The notes beneath the pieces were generated by a model. That model was not told the origin of the DNA. It did no database searches and saw only the letters and a list, made by a program, of their open reading frames with translations. Positions 1-10,780 of a stretch of DNA of 64,000 bases are shown here, in pieces. How positions within the stretch are numbered: the first letter of the stretch is position 1; each line of letters begins with the position of its first letter. Source of the DNA: Atherinomorus stipes (lineage: Eukaryota; Chordata; Actinopteri; Atheriniformes; Atherinidae); assembly GCA_023101725.1 (NCBI GenBank), contig JALJCO010013699.1, forward strand, positions 1 to 64,000, in the 5' to 3' direction. The position numbers and the translations under genes were made by a program.

Positions 1-130
1 GGGCTGCAACTATCGATTATTTTTGTAATCGAGTAATCTAGCGATTCTTCTAAGATTAATCGAGTAATCGGATAAATTGGACATTTTGCAAGTTTTAAGT
101 TTCACAACTTAAATTGATTGTAAGAGCTAG
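1..130. mobile_element. End of an hAT-like element cut by the window edge
   Basis: The window opens with gggctgcaactatcgatta followed by repeated taatcgagtaatc-type words. This is the usual terminal sequence of a common fish hAT-type miniature element (usual form TAGGGCTGCAACTAACGATTA). The opposite terminus is not visible nearby, so the element is either truncated or runs into the gene-free DNA that follows. The family assignment is from memory; the repeated TAATCG words are seen directly. Confidence 0.5.
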
Positions 131-1480
131 AATTTCTAGCTTTCATAGTTCTACAGTGCCGAGTTTTCCCTGAATGCAGCACTGATGCCCCCCTGCTTCT
201 CAGCCACAAACCTAATTGTTGCTTCCACATCTGCACATTTAATTCTGCTTTACTGAAATGGAAACAATTGGCCGTTCATTAGAGGACCTAAATACATGTT
301 CAAGTCCACAACACTTGCAGTATAAATGTATTAACAAGAAAGGATGATCAGCACCTGCTGAGCCGACTCCCAGCAGTTTAAAAAAAATCATTTATTTATT
401 GTTATGAGAATTAAAAAAAAAAAAAAACAACTGCTGAGACCCTCTGATAGACTTTTTAACCTGGAATCACTGGTAATGCTGACGTTTGATGTAGTTCAGC
501 GACTGTAAACTTGAAGGGGCTTTTATGTTGAAAGTCACCGGATGCTGTCTTCTACTTCTACGTCTGATGTCCTCCTATCTGAACTAATGAGAGCCCCGAT
601 TCTGGAAGCTGCTCTGTCAAAAACAGACTCGACGCCCATGGCCCAGAGAGCTGCGACAGCGTGCTTCTGGCTCGAGCCGCGGGTCCCCGGTGGCGACTGG
701 ACCATTTCGATTAAAACGGTCTTGTGCAGTTGCGGAAGCCGCGCTGCACACGGAGCCGCAGAGCAGACTGAACTGCCTTTACTGACCAGGCGCAGCCAAA
801 TCCACGGATTATACAAATAAATAAAGGACTTATATTATTTCTATGTCATGGATCACGCGCGTACCGAACCGCGGAGAGGGTACCGTGTTTCCTCTCTCTT
901 TGGGTCCAGTTTGTAGGGGTCCCTTCGCGGTTTTCCTCCCTCCACACTTTAGTTGCGTTATCACCATAAAACTGTTATGTTCAGCAGAAATACCAGTCCG
1001 TGTTTTGAGCTCCCTTCTGAGATTTGATATGAATGGAAATAATTGAGTTAAATCAGTGTATCTTCTTATGTCAATTGTTGGTTCCTAAATCATGTCAAAT
1101 CAAAATTGCATTGTGGCAGAATTTGTGATATTGGAAAAAAAAATGGAAATATAATGAATGATTTGATATTGTACGGTGAACAAACTTGTGATTTACAGTC
1201 CAATAACCTTGTATTGTATAAGTTGCATAATGTAACTGTCTCATACTTCTGCTGCCTCTTGGCCAGGACTTCCTTGTAAAAGAGGTTAAGAAAAGGTTAA
1301 ATTCAATTTAAAAAAAGAGAGTATTGTCCAATAATTATAAAAATGAAAAACACTATTTACTTTTTAACACTATGTGGTCCAGCTTTGACAGGAAATTAAT
1401 GGAAATAGTGGGGTTTATGTATCAAGATGGCAGCTTGAGACTGTTTTACAAACAGCAGCAGATTTTATTCATGTTAATTC
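131..1480. other. Gene-free upstream stretch
   Basis: No gene is supported here. The block at about 540-830 is richer in G and C than its surroundings and is open for about 92 codons on both strands. Neither translation resembles a known domain, and double-strand openness of this size is a usual by-product of GC-rich sequence. It may be the interior of the hAT-type element that begins at the window edge. The rest is AT-rich single-copy-looking DNA. Confidence 0.5.
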
Positions 1481-2114
1481 TTAAAGGGACATTGTGTAAC
1501 AATTGTATATTGCAAGCAACTTGCTAGTACTTTTCATGCTGCGTTCACGTGAAACCGGGCAGATGGATGAAAGCCGCTGCATGTAAAGGCATAAACAAGC
1601 CTCTATGTGAAGACGTGGTCTGTCAGTTACAGTGACTTCAGTCCACATCTGCTTTGTTGTCATGGTGATGTCGTATTGTTTTCCCTGAATTTAACCGTCT
1701 TTCTCTGGGCTTCTGTGATTAAAATTACATCTGGTTTGTTACTGATGGGCATCTGCCTGACTGCACGTGAACCCAGCATCAGAGTAATGCTGGTTCCTCC
1801 TCACTGCACCATGGTGACTTTTCAAAAACATTACCTCGAACTGAGCCGACAACTCCGGTGTCTCCTGTGAGTTTCTGTGGTTTCCTGCTGTCACGCTTCT
1901 ACTGAATGTAAAAACATGGTGACACGACATGGTAGCCACCACCAAGCCGACCCGTTCGATGTATGTATGAATGATACGAACGGCAAATTCAGAGCTTACA
2001 GGAGCACTTCAGTTTTTTGATGGGAGTGATTACTGATTAATGGAAAAATACTTTGAACGAAATAATCAATTTTTGTGAATAAATAACAGGAGAACTTACA
2101 CAATATCCCTTTAA
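1481..2114. mobile_element. piggyBac-like MITE with TTAA flanks
   Basis: The element runs from 1485 to 2110. Its ends are inverted copies, AGGGACATTGTGTAA on the left and TTACACAATATCCCT on the right, with one mismatch in 15 bp. Both ends abut TTAA (1481-1484 and 2111-2114), the target duplication expected for piggyBac-type transposition. It is about 626 bp and carries no recognisable transposase, so it is a non-autonomous element. Confidence 0.65.
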
Positions 2115-2183
2115 AACACCCCTAAATTAATGTATGAAGGGGAGTTGTATGAAGCTGATGGTATTCTAAAGCTCACTCTATGC

Positions 2184-2685
2184 TTAAAGGGACTATAGAG
2201 GCAGGAATTGTGAAAAAATAAACATGCAAGTCCAGATTTTTAATACTAATGCGTGATGAAGCGTTTAAAAAAACAAAAAGAACGAGCCCACCCACGTCTC
2301 TCTGTTGCCTTTAACAGGCTGTGTGCTGCATAATGAGCTGCAATTCTGTGGCTGAATTTCCTGCACAGTCCAATGGATGTGGCGTCAATTGACACTGCAT
2401 AAGTGTCCCCGACAGTTTTGATGCAGCAAGGAGAAGGTCGCGGTGAATTCAAACACTGCAAGGGATAGTTATAAATTCTTCTGCCATCAGCAAACGATTC
2501 AGATCTACTGAAAGACGCTAAAAAGTGGAACTATGAAGAAAAAGACTATCAGCGTAGTAAACAACATTATAGCTTCAGTTTGAGCACGCTGCCGTGCCAG
2601 CTTGGCTGGTGCCTGCTGTTACCCGGAGCGCCAGTTGCAGGCCCTTGCCAGTCTCATTTCTTAATCCTGCCTCAAGTCCCTTTAA
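2184..2685. mobile_element. Second piggyBac-like MITE with TTAA flanks
   Basis: The inverted ends are AGGGACTATAGAGGCAGGA at the left and TCCTGCCTCAAGTCCCT at the right, each directly next to TTAA (2184-2187 and 2682-2685). The interior of about 494 bp has no coding capacity. It shares only the first bases of its ends with the element 70 bp upstream, so it is probably a different family using the same type of transposase. Confidence 0.65.
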
Positions 2686-3040
2686 AGCTCTGGTTGCAAA
2701 TCTTGGAAAAACGGTTTGAGCAAACTACAGTGTGTTAAATAAACACAGCACCTGAAACCACGCCTTCAGACATAATGCACCGGAGCAGGCTGGCAAAGAC
2801 AACCAATAACAGCAGAGTGGATAGCTTGTTAGCTAGCTAGTAGACAGCTGACGAACCACGTTTCTAAAAGCATTAATTTGCTCACCTCCGACTCTGTAAA
2901 AAGTCCACACTGCAAACATCAACACCTCCGTGACTTGATCCTTATCTGTTTTGTTGTTGTTGTTGTTGTTATGGTAGGGTTTTTACGGTGCAGCAGCAGT
3001 TCGCAGTCTGCTAGCCATATTTGTTAACAGTGAGTGGCAC
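2686..3040. other. Gene-free stretch with a (GTT)n tract
   Basis: Single-copy-looking DNA between two repeats. A short GTT trinucleotide run lies at about 2948-2970. Nothing else is recognised. Confidence 0.6.
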
Positions 3041-3611
3041 ACAAAACGGTGCACATGGGGAGGGAAGCCCATATATGCTCTATGCTCTTTGCGTTGGTTA
3101 CGAACGTAATTTGGTGCGTTTTCGAGGGGCTTGTTGGTCTGTCAATTGACAAGACAAATTGGAAGACAAAGCAATGCCACCAGAAACCACAGGGTCAGTG
3201 TTGAGCTGTGTAGCTGATATGCAGCCAATGAAAGTAACAAACCCAAGGAGAACAGGAACGGAACAAAAACAACACAAAAAGAGAGAGAAGACGCCAAACA
3301 AACAGAGAAAAACATCTGTAAACATGGCTGGAGCTTCTGAGGAGAGGCTGTGGGAGTGTGTCCCAAAATACACTCATACTGTATCTACATTTTAGACACC
3401 AAGCGGTTTATACTGACATTAAAACGAGGAAATTAACTATGAACTCAGCACTGCCGCCTAGTGGACAAACTGATTTATGAACCACGGGAACACAGAAGAA
3501 GCATGGAAGTATGAAGGCAGTGATGCCTGGCGACACATGAAACGGACGTCGCCATTTATGTATGTAAGGGAGCATAATTTGGCCTTTATGGCACCACTGT
3601 GACCAGGCTAA
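3041..3611. repeat. Dispersed repeat, copy 1 (related to about 5.9-6.4 kb)
   Basis: This segment shares a series of words in the same order with the copy at 5880-6395, for example agaagcatggaagtatgaaggc-type sequence, then aacggacgtcgccatttatg, then tgtaagggagcataattt and a cctttatgg end. The copies are strongly diverged. No transposase or clear terminal inverted repeats were found, so the class is unknown. Short open frames on both strands are low-complexity and not gene-like. Confidence 0.5.
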
Positions 3612-4534
3612 ATACATGTATTGACAAAGACAAACAGAACCCCCGCCCCCAAAAGTTAAACATTATGTAATAAATAAATAAGCAGTCATACCACTTTGAA
3701 TGATTTAGCAGATGCAATGAAAAAGTTGGAGCATTTTGCCGCATCAGTCCTCAAAAAAAATTTGACAGGCACAGCTTGATTAGCCGGATAAAGTTTTTCA
3801 AAAACTTGTCCTCAGCTGGAACCCCAAGATAAAAAGGCCTTACTGACAGTGAGGAGATCAAGCATCTGTGAGCCTTTCCCCCATGAATAATGAGCGTTCG
3901 TGTGAGTGTTTATACATTTGAATTGGTATACTTTGGCATATGCCTGTGTGTGTTTAAATTGGCAGGTAGATAGCCTGTTAGCTCATCCTGGATGTGTGAC
4001 CATGCGTCTTAAATGTGTGTGTATGTGTGTTTCTTCCAGCTTTAAGCTGGATGGCTCGAGTCAGCTGCCCCAGTTCACTGACGGCCCATTCGCTGTTGAC
4101 AGCACACCCCTCCTCTCTTTCTCATCTGAAATTTCAGAGATGTATTCAGGCAGCTCAATGACAACACATCTCTATTCCTGCTGTAAACTCCCCCCGCCAG
4201 CACCATGAAAACTTCCTTACAAATTGACACGCGGGACTATCGCTTCACTCATCTTGAACGAGCCCTTTGTGGTTTGAAAGCCTTTTGAAAACTTTTTCTT
4301 TTTCATTGTCATCAGAAGTGATACTTTCATAGAAAAGAAAGAGAAAAGCAATCACTTTTGTCGGGGAGGAGCAGACGAACTCTTTGGAGAAGTTGTTTAC
4401 TTTTACATGTGAAAAAATTGACTCTTATAGGCCATCTCTCTGTTTTATGCAATGTCTAGGTTATTCTTTATTGGTTATTTCCTGTGTACAAAAGAAACAG
4501 CAAATCTGGAAGGATCCTTGCCTCTGAGGTGTGA
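3612..4534. other. Gene-free stretch
   Basis: No supported gene. A pyrimidine-rich AG at about 4040 is followed by an open frame to 4208, which looks superficially like an exon but has no recognisable domain and no partner exon. AT-rich DNA follows. Confidence 0.5.
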
Positions 4535-4569
4535 AGGAGGCCCTGCTATTCCCGGCAGCAGGGCCTCCT
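4535..4569. other. Perfect 13-bp GC-rich hairpin
   Basis: The arms AGGAGGCCCTGCT (4535-4547) and AGCAGGGCCTCCT (4557-4569) are perfect inverted copies around a 9-nt loop. The stem is too short for a standard microRNA precursor. No terminator role is expected in a vertebrate. It may be a structured or cruciform site, or chance. Confidence 0.6.
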
Positions 4570-5635
4570 ATTAGGGGAAAGAGGATGAAGGTTGGTGACT
4601 TTGTGCAGGGGTGCTGAGAGGAAGAAGCTTAATCATGTTTGCAACAGGGCAGGCTTCCCCTTGAAGTGGAAGACAGCAGTAGGAAGCGTCCAGATTTATG
4701 GTTCTCCGTCCGTTGTAGCCGCTTTAGCCGCTGCAGTTGACCAGCAGACAGAAGGGGAGAGTGTGAGAGGAGCTGTAAATCACGGAGAGAGTGTGGCTTA
4801 GACACAAGCATGCACAAACACAACAAGCACTGTGCTCACAGTTCTCGGGCGGATAAAGTGTGAAGGAAGGGCGTCTCTCCAGTAGTCTGCTGACAAGATA
4901 AAGCTGTTCTTGGAAGAAAAGTTTCAGACTGACTGACTTTATTTCTTGCTTGACCTTTGAAACTATAAAATTCAAGAGATCCTCACTGAATCTAACATCA
5001 TGAATTTAAAATGTGTTAACCGAAACCTTTTTTCCCTACATGTTTATGTTTATATGCCTGAACTGCATCATAATCTTGCGCACCTGATTGCTAAAGTTTT
5101 TTTTAGATTTGCTGAAAATCAGACCCAAAGTCTTCCAGACTCAAAAACCAAGGGGTTATTAGAGAAAGGATGCAGTCCAAAATCCCAGTTGGGACATGCT
5201 AAAAGCCTGTTTGTGATTTTAAGAGCCATTTCTTTGTTCTGAGAGCAAGTAAGGGTTTAGCCAACCATGGAGGAGGGGAGGGAATGACTATGGGTTTGGA
5301 TTGTTTTGATTTTTCATTCCAGCCAAAGAAAAGATTGTTGGACAAATTTAAATTCACAATGTTATGCAATGGGTGCAAATCACACAAATGGGACAGATGG
5401 GCATGCATATTTCCTAAAAATGTGTTTTAAAGCACATAATGGTTTGAAAGTGTAGAGATGAGGAAGTAAAGATGGGACTTGGCGTCATCATCTTCGAATA
5501 TGCCCATAGCATGAGGAGAAGACAGAAAAAATTGTTTAATCGTAGTAACCTCATATACTGTGTACAGGCAGTCAACTGGTCTCATTATTTGGGATTACTA
5601 AACCTAAACTTGACCAACTGAAATAACAATTTCTC
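4570..5635. other. Gene-free stretch
   Basis: Nothing recognisable. There are short open frames on both strands with no domain similarity, and AT-rich single-copy-looking DNA. Confidence 0.5.
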
Positions 5636-5878
5636 CATCCATTTACAGCTTATCCAAGGTCAGGTTGTAGGTTAAGTGCAGACCTCCTTTTACTGGCCAG
5701 CTGAGCGACGCAGTCACTTCAAAGTGTCCTGGGTCTTTTCCAGGTCTTCCTCCTGGTAGGATGTGCTTGGAACACCTCACCAGAACGCATCCTGACCAGA
5801 TACTTGGGCTCTTCTGGATGCAGAGTAGCAGCTCTATTCTGAGCTCCTTATGACAGTGTTTCTCACCCTATCTCAAAT
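5636..5878. repeat. Decayed LINE-type dispersed repeat fragment
   Basis: The stretch resembles a very common fish repeat. It begins ccatccatttacagcttatc, continues with a version of the 'cctgggtcttttccaggtc' and 'tggaacacctcacc' words, and ends with 'gagctcctta...ttctcaccctatctc'. I recall this as part of a LINE of the Rex1/L2 type, but the exact clade is not certain. It is strongly mutated and has no intact reading frame. Confidence 0.5.
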
Positions 5879-5879
5879 A

Positions 5880-6395
5880 GTGATGTGTCGTTCGTGAACA
5901 AGCCGGCTCTAAAAGTTGATTCTTTGTAGATAAGAGGAACCAAGGAACCGACTCTTTAGAAGGGGTGGGACATGATTTTGATGTCCGCGCTATGTGGTCA
6001 ATTACATTGTGAGTCCATCACTTGATGCAGAAAACAGAGCAAAACCAACAGAAACCGAATATGAAGCTGATATGGGGCCAGCACGAGGAGAAAACAGAGA
6101 GGAAGAAGAGGAACAGTTGGGAAGAAAGCACGACAAACACAACAGCTGTAGAGATGGCTGCAACTTTTGAAGAATGACTGTTATAGCAGTGTGTTACCAT
6201 CAGAAAATGGAGTCTGAAACTAGTGTCGGATTGTGGAAGTGAATGCTGAATTCATTCCTACCCATTAGTGCATGAACTGACTTAACAACCATGGCAATGT
6301 AAAAGACGCATGAAAGCATGAAGGCGTATGGTGTATTTGAAATGGACGTACCTATTTACGTTTGTAAGGGGGCATGATTAGACCTTTAGAGGACA
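5880..6395. repeat. Dispersed repeat, copy 2 (related to about 3.0-3.6 kb)
   Basis: The left part (5880-5970) has the gtgtcgttcgtgaac...ccggctct words typical of a fish repeat family. The right part (about 6030-6395) parallels the copy at 3041-3611 (gcatgaaagcatgaaggc, aaatggacgtacc, tttgtaagggggcatgatta, cctttaga). No coding capacity. The true element ends are not resolved. Confidence 0.45.
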
Positions 6396-9300
6396 GAGAA
6401 TGTGGTACCAGAAAGAAATGCAAGAAAACATTATCAGCGGAAGACAAGAAAAGAAAGAGAGGAAGGGACAGAACGGGAGATAAGACAAGACTGTCTTTTA
6501 CAGGCTAGAGTGAGATCACAGTACAGGTACGATGCAAGATGGATGCCAGTTTAGCCGTCAATAGGGGGCACATCACTCAGAAAATTGCAACAAGTCCTGT
6601 AGTGTGTTTTTAAACATGACTATATTTTCAAATTAAAAAATGCACAGTAAAAAGGCTCTTTAAAAATTGCTTACCAACAAACAAACTCCTTGTTTGTTTT
6701 AATTTTCATGTCCAACGATCTCCAAACTCAAATGATTGAGTTGAAATAATTTATTTGCCATTTTTCGTTACACAATTTCTGAAACCAAGTGTTGCCTTGG
6801 TTGCCTCTCCAATCTTCCTATACATGGACAAGCGCTGAGATGCTTGAACTCCACTTGAACTAGGACCTCATCCCGACCTGGAAGCTAAAATAGCTTTTGA
6901 TTGCAAACGCTGCCTCCACAAGCTTGCATGGGTGCAGCCCTTCATCCATCTGCTCTCACATCGGTGCATCCCTCACTCTGCAACATAGTCATTAGACCAC
7001 ATGACCAGTTTTTTTAATTGCAATCAATATTAATGCTTCCGACCAACTTGAAGCTCTTTCTGCAATTAGCTAACCATTACCAATCCAGTACCTTGAGTTC
7101 TCTTTGAATTGTGTGTGAAATGCTCTTTACCTTCACTATTAACCATAGCTCAGTTCTACTGTTGGTTTTCTTCCATTTGATTTCACCAAACTTTAAAGTG
7201 ATTACTACTGTTACCATTCGACATCTTCCACATTTTCATGTCGCCCTTCAAATTAATGGTTGACCACCTTCCTTCCAGGTTGTAATAGTGCCCCAGTTCA
7301 TCAACTGTCTTGCAGATCAAAAATCTGACCCTGACAGGATCTGGTTTACAACATTGGCCTCAATTGAAAAAAATCTGCCTTGAAAGGGGAATATGAAACA
7401 AATAGATCTTGCATTGATGCCTCACTTATCAGAAGTCATGAGCTGATAAGCGGAAAAACCCCATTATGAATGTCTGCATGATGACAATATGTGGAGTATC
7501 AGCTCACCTCTTTTTATTTGCTATCGGACTGCTTTTCCACCAAAGTAATGTTTGGAATTCAGCCAACTAGAGTCAAAAACAAAGGTCTGAATACAATAAT
7601 AAAGAAAGAAATTCAATTTAAGGCATCATGTGTAGCAAGATGAGCTTCTATGAGGAGCTTAATACAGAAAAATGGCATCACTGCTACTCTCTGCATCCCC
7701 CTAGGCAAAATGGGACCTGCGCACACATCGATGTCTAACCCTGAAATCTCCACAGGCCTCCTTTCAAACACAAGAAAAATCACTTTGATTTTGGCAAATG
7801 AAAATTTAGCATCTCTATCACATCCGTGATGTCTGCTTGTCTGAGGTTTATTATTAGTTGTGGTGGAGAGCTTGTGTGTGCGAGTCTCAGTCTGCAAGCA
7901 GGAAGCCACAGAAAAGATGTCCTGTTCCTCTCAGTCAAATGACTGCATGACTTTTAGTTCCTTCACAGACGACCTTAGGATCGCTTAAAGTGCAGAGCAC
8001 ACATGTGCAGGCAGAGCTCAAGGCGTATGGCATCCACAGCTAAACCAAACCTGGTATCTGCCCCTCAGAGCTTTATGGTTTCAGCAGATGGGGGTGGTCT
8101 CTTGTCACATTTTGACTGCTGTGCCCACATGGACTCTGGCCTGGTTAGACCATCCATCCTTGCGGCGGCTGCGAGGCCCCACTCCATGAACGTGCGCTGT
8201 GCCCTGTGTGTACACAAGATCTCTGGCCTCAGCGGGGAGTGTTTACCCAGCTGAAGTCCAACAGTGTCACACTCTCTCCCAGCTGTACTGTAACAACTGG
8301 AGAGGAAGTCAGTAAGGTCACATCCAGTGACCAATATGTCATGCTTTACTTATGCTTATATAAATTCTAGTTTTAGGATTAGATATAAAAGCAGGTTACC
8401 TCAACTTTATAATGCTTTAGATGATTTTTAGATGGGGAAGATATCCTTTCACATATCTTGCAATGTAAACATTTGCAGCTGCAGAAAACAAACGCATGAT
8501 ACAGTCTGAAGTTGGAAAAATAAATAATAATGCGAAACATCCTTAAATCCCTCAGCATATGGAACCGAGCAAGACCTGAGTTTTTTTTTTGCAGGATGCG
8601 GTCTGATTGTTCGTCACCACGCTGCGAAAGCAGGATCAGGAACCAGGATCAGTGGCAATGCACCACAAAGCAGCTGAGCTTTGCAAGGCAAACTGCAAGA
8701 TCGGGGGAAAAAAAACCTTGTAAAACCTTGCCTGTGTATGTTAATATCTTGGCTTGTGGTTTTTAGCACACTTGTGGCATAAACGTCTTGCAAAAAAAAA
8801 AAAAAAAGTGCCAAATTCAGCTTGCAACGAAACAAATCTAGAAGTCTCAGCTCTTCTGCAGATTCATGTTAGACTGAAATCATAATATGACAAGGGTTTA
8901 GGTCAAATGTAAAGTAGCTAAATAATTTCAAGCGTGATGCATAACTGATAGAAAAGGAACATACTGAAGGTGACACTTTGAAGGCAACACTTCCTTTACC
9001 TTTCAACCTAAATTCATGCTTTTTTTTCGACAGCTTTTGACGGTAAATGATCAAAACACTCAGAAGAAAATGAAACCTCATCGGCTGTTATCATAAGAAT
9101 GCCTGCAAAGAAAGAAAAAAGAGGAGCGTTTGACAACACCTTCAACCCTTTGCACAACAATTACTCACTCTATCAATCTGTCAGCTCCGGCAGCAGTAGC
9201 TCCATCATCAAGCAATAATGCCGGGCCTGATTGTAAGTAAGAGGATGATGCTCTTCAGGGAGGATGATTCTCTCCTTTGTGATAAAACCAGACTCTGCCA

Positions 9301-9828
9301 AGAGCTGACAAGATTGATCGCTGTGTCGGTTTAAATGTAGCCAATTTCTCTTTAATATGATAGAAGAGAATGATGCATGCCTGAGCTTCACAAATTCCCA
9401 TTGAGGAAGTCTCATCTGCCGAGGACGGCGTTCAAAAAGCTAGCATAGCACATCAGTGGCACAGATGATGGAATGACTGGAATGGAATGTGCAGCATTGA
9501 TAAGAGGCCTAAGCAGAATGGGCTCCAATTAATTAGGAAAATATTGTTTACTGTTTTGTTTTTGTTTTTTTCTCTTTCTCTCTTATGTTTTGCAGCATCC
9601 TCGGCGCACCCAGTGGTTTGATTTGATGGGCACATATATCAGCCTTGAACCCCCATGAAATGAACTAGGAAAAGAGTGGAGGGTAAAAATATGTATGCGG
9701 TGTACCTCTGGAAAGTAGGAATTGTTTCTAGAGTCAAGAAAAAGCCAGAAAAATACAGGCTGAAACACAGCAGCTGATGACAAAATGTGTTATAAAGATG
9801 TGTTTTTCCTATTTAAACCAGTTCAATG
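6396..9828. other. Gene-free upstream intergenic stretch
   Basis: No gene, RNA gene or clear repeat is recognised over about 3.4 kb. The open frames present (longest about 98 codons) lack domains and mutually overlap. A poly-A run of about 15 lies near 8792-8806. The composition is single-copy-like, so this could hold conserved non-coding elements that only an alignment would reveal. Confidence 0.5.
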
Positions 9829-9872
9829 GCCTCTGATTGATCATGCGCCCTGGCTACTTGGCCACAGAGATA

Positions 9873-9945
9873 TCCCTTTGGCTGACCGGTAAGCGCACAC
9901 GACTCTCACCTGGGAGTCCGTGGGATCAAATCCCACCTGGGCCCT
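9873..9945 (+). repeat. tRNA-Glu-like core, unit 1
   Basis: A-box-like TGGCTGACCGGT, an anticodon-arm-like GACTCTCACCTGGGAGTC and a B-box-like GGATCAAATCC occur in order over about 73 bases. The arm resembles the CTCTCACC region of tRNA-Glu. The acceptor ends do not pair as a true tRNA would, so it is a tRNA-derived pol III promoter relic. Confidence 0.5.
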
Positions 9946-10063
9946 CATCGCTCACCTTGCCACATTCTAGCATTGTTGGCAGGATCCATGTGGTGGCACC
10001 CTGTGCAAAGCACGACGATGTGCTTGTGGAAAGAGATGCGACGGTGTGGGGGTCCTGTCACTA

Positions 10064-10336
10064 CTAAAGATGCAGAGATTCACCGATTTGAATCGGTGGT
10101 TGGAAACATACGTGAGATGCAACTGCACCGGTTGCTTCAATGTGTATCGGATACAACTGGCGGCTAATTCCGCAACGTATCTGTCTTTGTGTGTCTGCAT
10201 CAGTAAAAGCCTGTGGTTACACCAATTATTATATTGTCTCCTTATCGGAGATATTTCTAAGGCGCCTTGAACGTACCGTCACTGTCTTTTAACTTTAGCT
10301 TTTAAAACACCAGAGCCGGGTGGTGCAGCTGCAGTA
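10064..10336. repeat. Extra segment inside the tandem array
   Basis: The segment interrupts the array after unit 1. The joint words ending cctgtcacta occur on both sides of it: gtgtgggggtcctgtcacta on the left and gtggcagttgacagtcctgtcacta on the right. It begins taaagatgcagag, similar to hAT-like ends elsewhere in the window, but no matching right end is secure. It is either an insertion with a long duplicated flank or a rearranged unit. Confidence 0.4.
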
Positions 10337-10408
10337 ATGTGGCAGTTGACAGTCCTGTCACTATGCCTCCGAGTGATCATGTGCCCTGGCTACTTGGCCA
10401 CAGGGATG

Positions 10409-10480
10409 TCCCTTTGGCTGAATGGTCAGCGAGCATGACTCTCACCCGGGAGTCTGAGGATCAAATCCCGCCTGGGCCCT
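10409..10480 (+). repeat. tRNA-Glu-like core, unit 2
   Basis: A-box-like TGGCTGAATGGT at 10415-10426 and B-box-like GGATCAAATCC at 10458-10468, with GACTCTCACCCGGGAGTC between them. This is the best preserved of the three cores and the one nearest to a usable internal pol III promoter. Confidence 0.5.
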
Positions 10481-10686
10481 CCATTGCATACCTTGCCACA
10501 TTCTGGCATTGTCGGCAGGATCCATGCGCAACGCTGGTAAAAAAGTCCATGGATTTGAAATTGGTGGCAGCCTGCGTGGAGCGTGAGGACATACTGGTGG
10601 AAAGAGGGGGAGAGATGTGGCAGTTGACGGTCCTGTCACTATGCCTCTAATTGATCATGTACCCCGGCTACTTGGCAACAGGAATA

Positions 10687-10759
10687 TCCCTTTTTCTGAC
10701 TGATCAGCGCGCATGACTCTTACCCAGGAATCTACGGGATCAAATTCCGCCTGGGCCCT
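10687..10759 (+). repeat. tRNA-Glu-like core, unit 3
   Basis: A degraded core: the A-box is altered (ttctgactgatc), the anticodon-arm-like gactcttacccaggaatc is weakened and the B-box-like region reads ggatcaaattcc. The unit is truncated shortly after. Confidence 0.45.
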
Positions 10760-10780
10760 CATTGCGCACCTTGCCACAAA

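Larger units (their letters stand above)
9829..10780 (+). repeat. Tandem array of three units with tRNA-like cores
   Basis: Three related units begin at about 9829, 10365 and 10643, each opening with GCCTC..GATCATG..CC and continuing ggctacttggccacaggga. Units 2 and 3 are 278 bp apart. Units 1 and 2 are 536 bp apart because about 258 extra bases lie in between. Unit 3 stops at about 10780. Each unit carries a tRNA-Glu-like core with an A-box-like TGGCTGAATGGT and a B-box-like GGATCAAATCC. This looks like a tandemly duplicated tRNA-derived sequence, not functional tRNA genes. Confidence 0.65.

Noticed and set aside
535..820. Open frames of about 92 codons on both strands
   Set aside because: Simultaneous openness on both strands in a GC-rich patch points to composition, and neither product resembles a known protein.
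4040..4208. Exon-like segment after a pyrimidine tract
   Set aside because: It is open to a stop at 4208 but has no partner exon, poly-A signal or domain.
4535..4569. microRNA gene
   Set aside because: A 13-bp stem with a 9-nt loop is much shorter than a normal precursor, so it is recorded only as a hairpin.
9873..10759. Three functional tRNA genes
   Set aside because: A- and B-box words are present, but the acceptor stems do not pair and the anticodon loops are irregular. They are tRNA-derived repeats.
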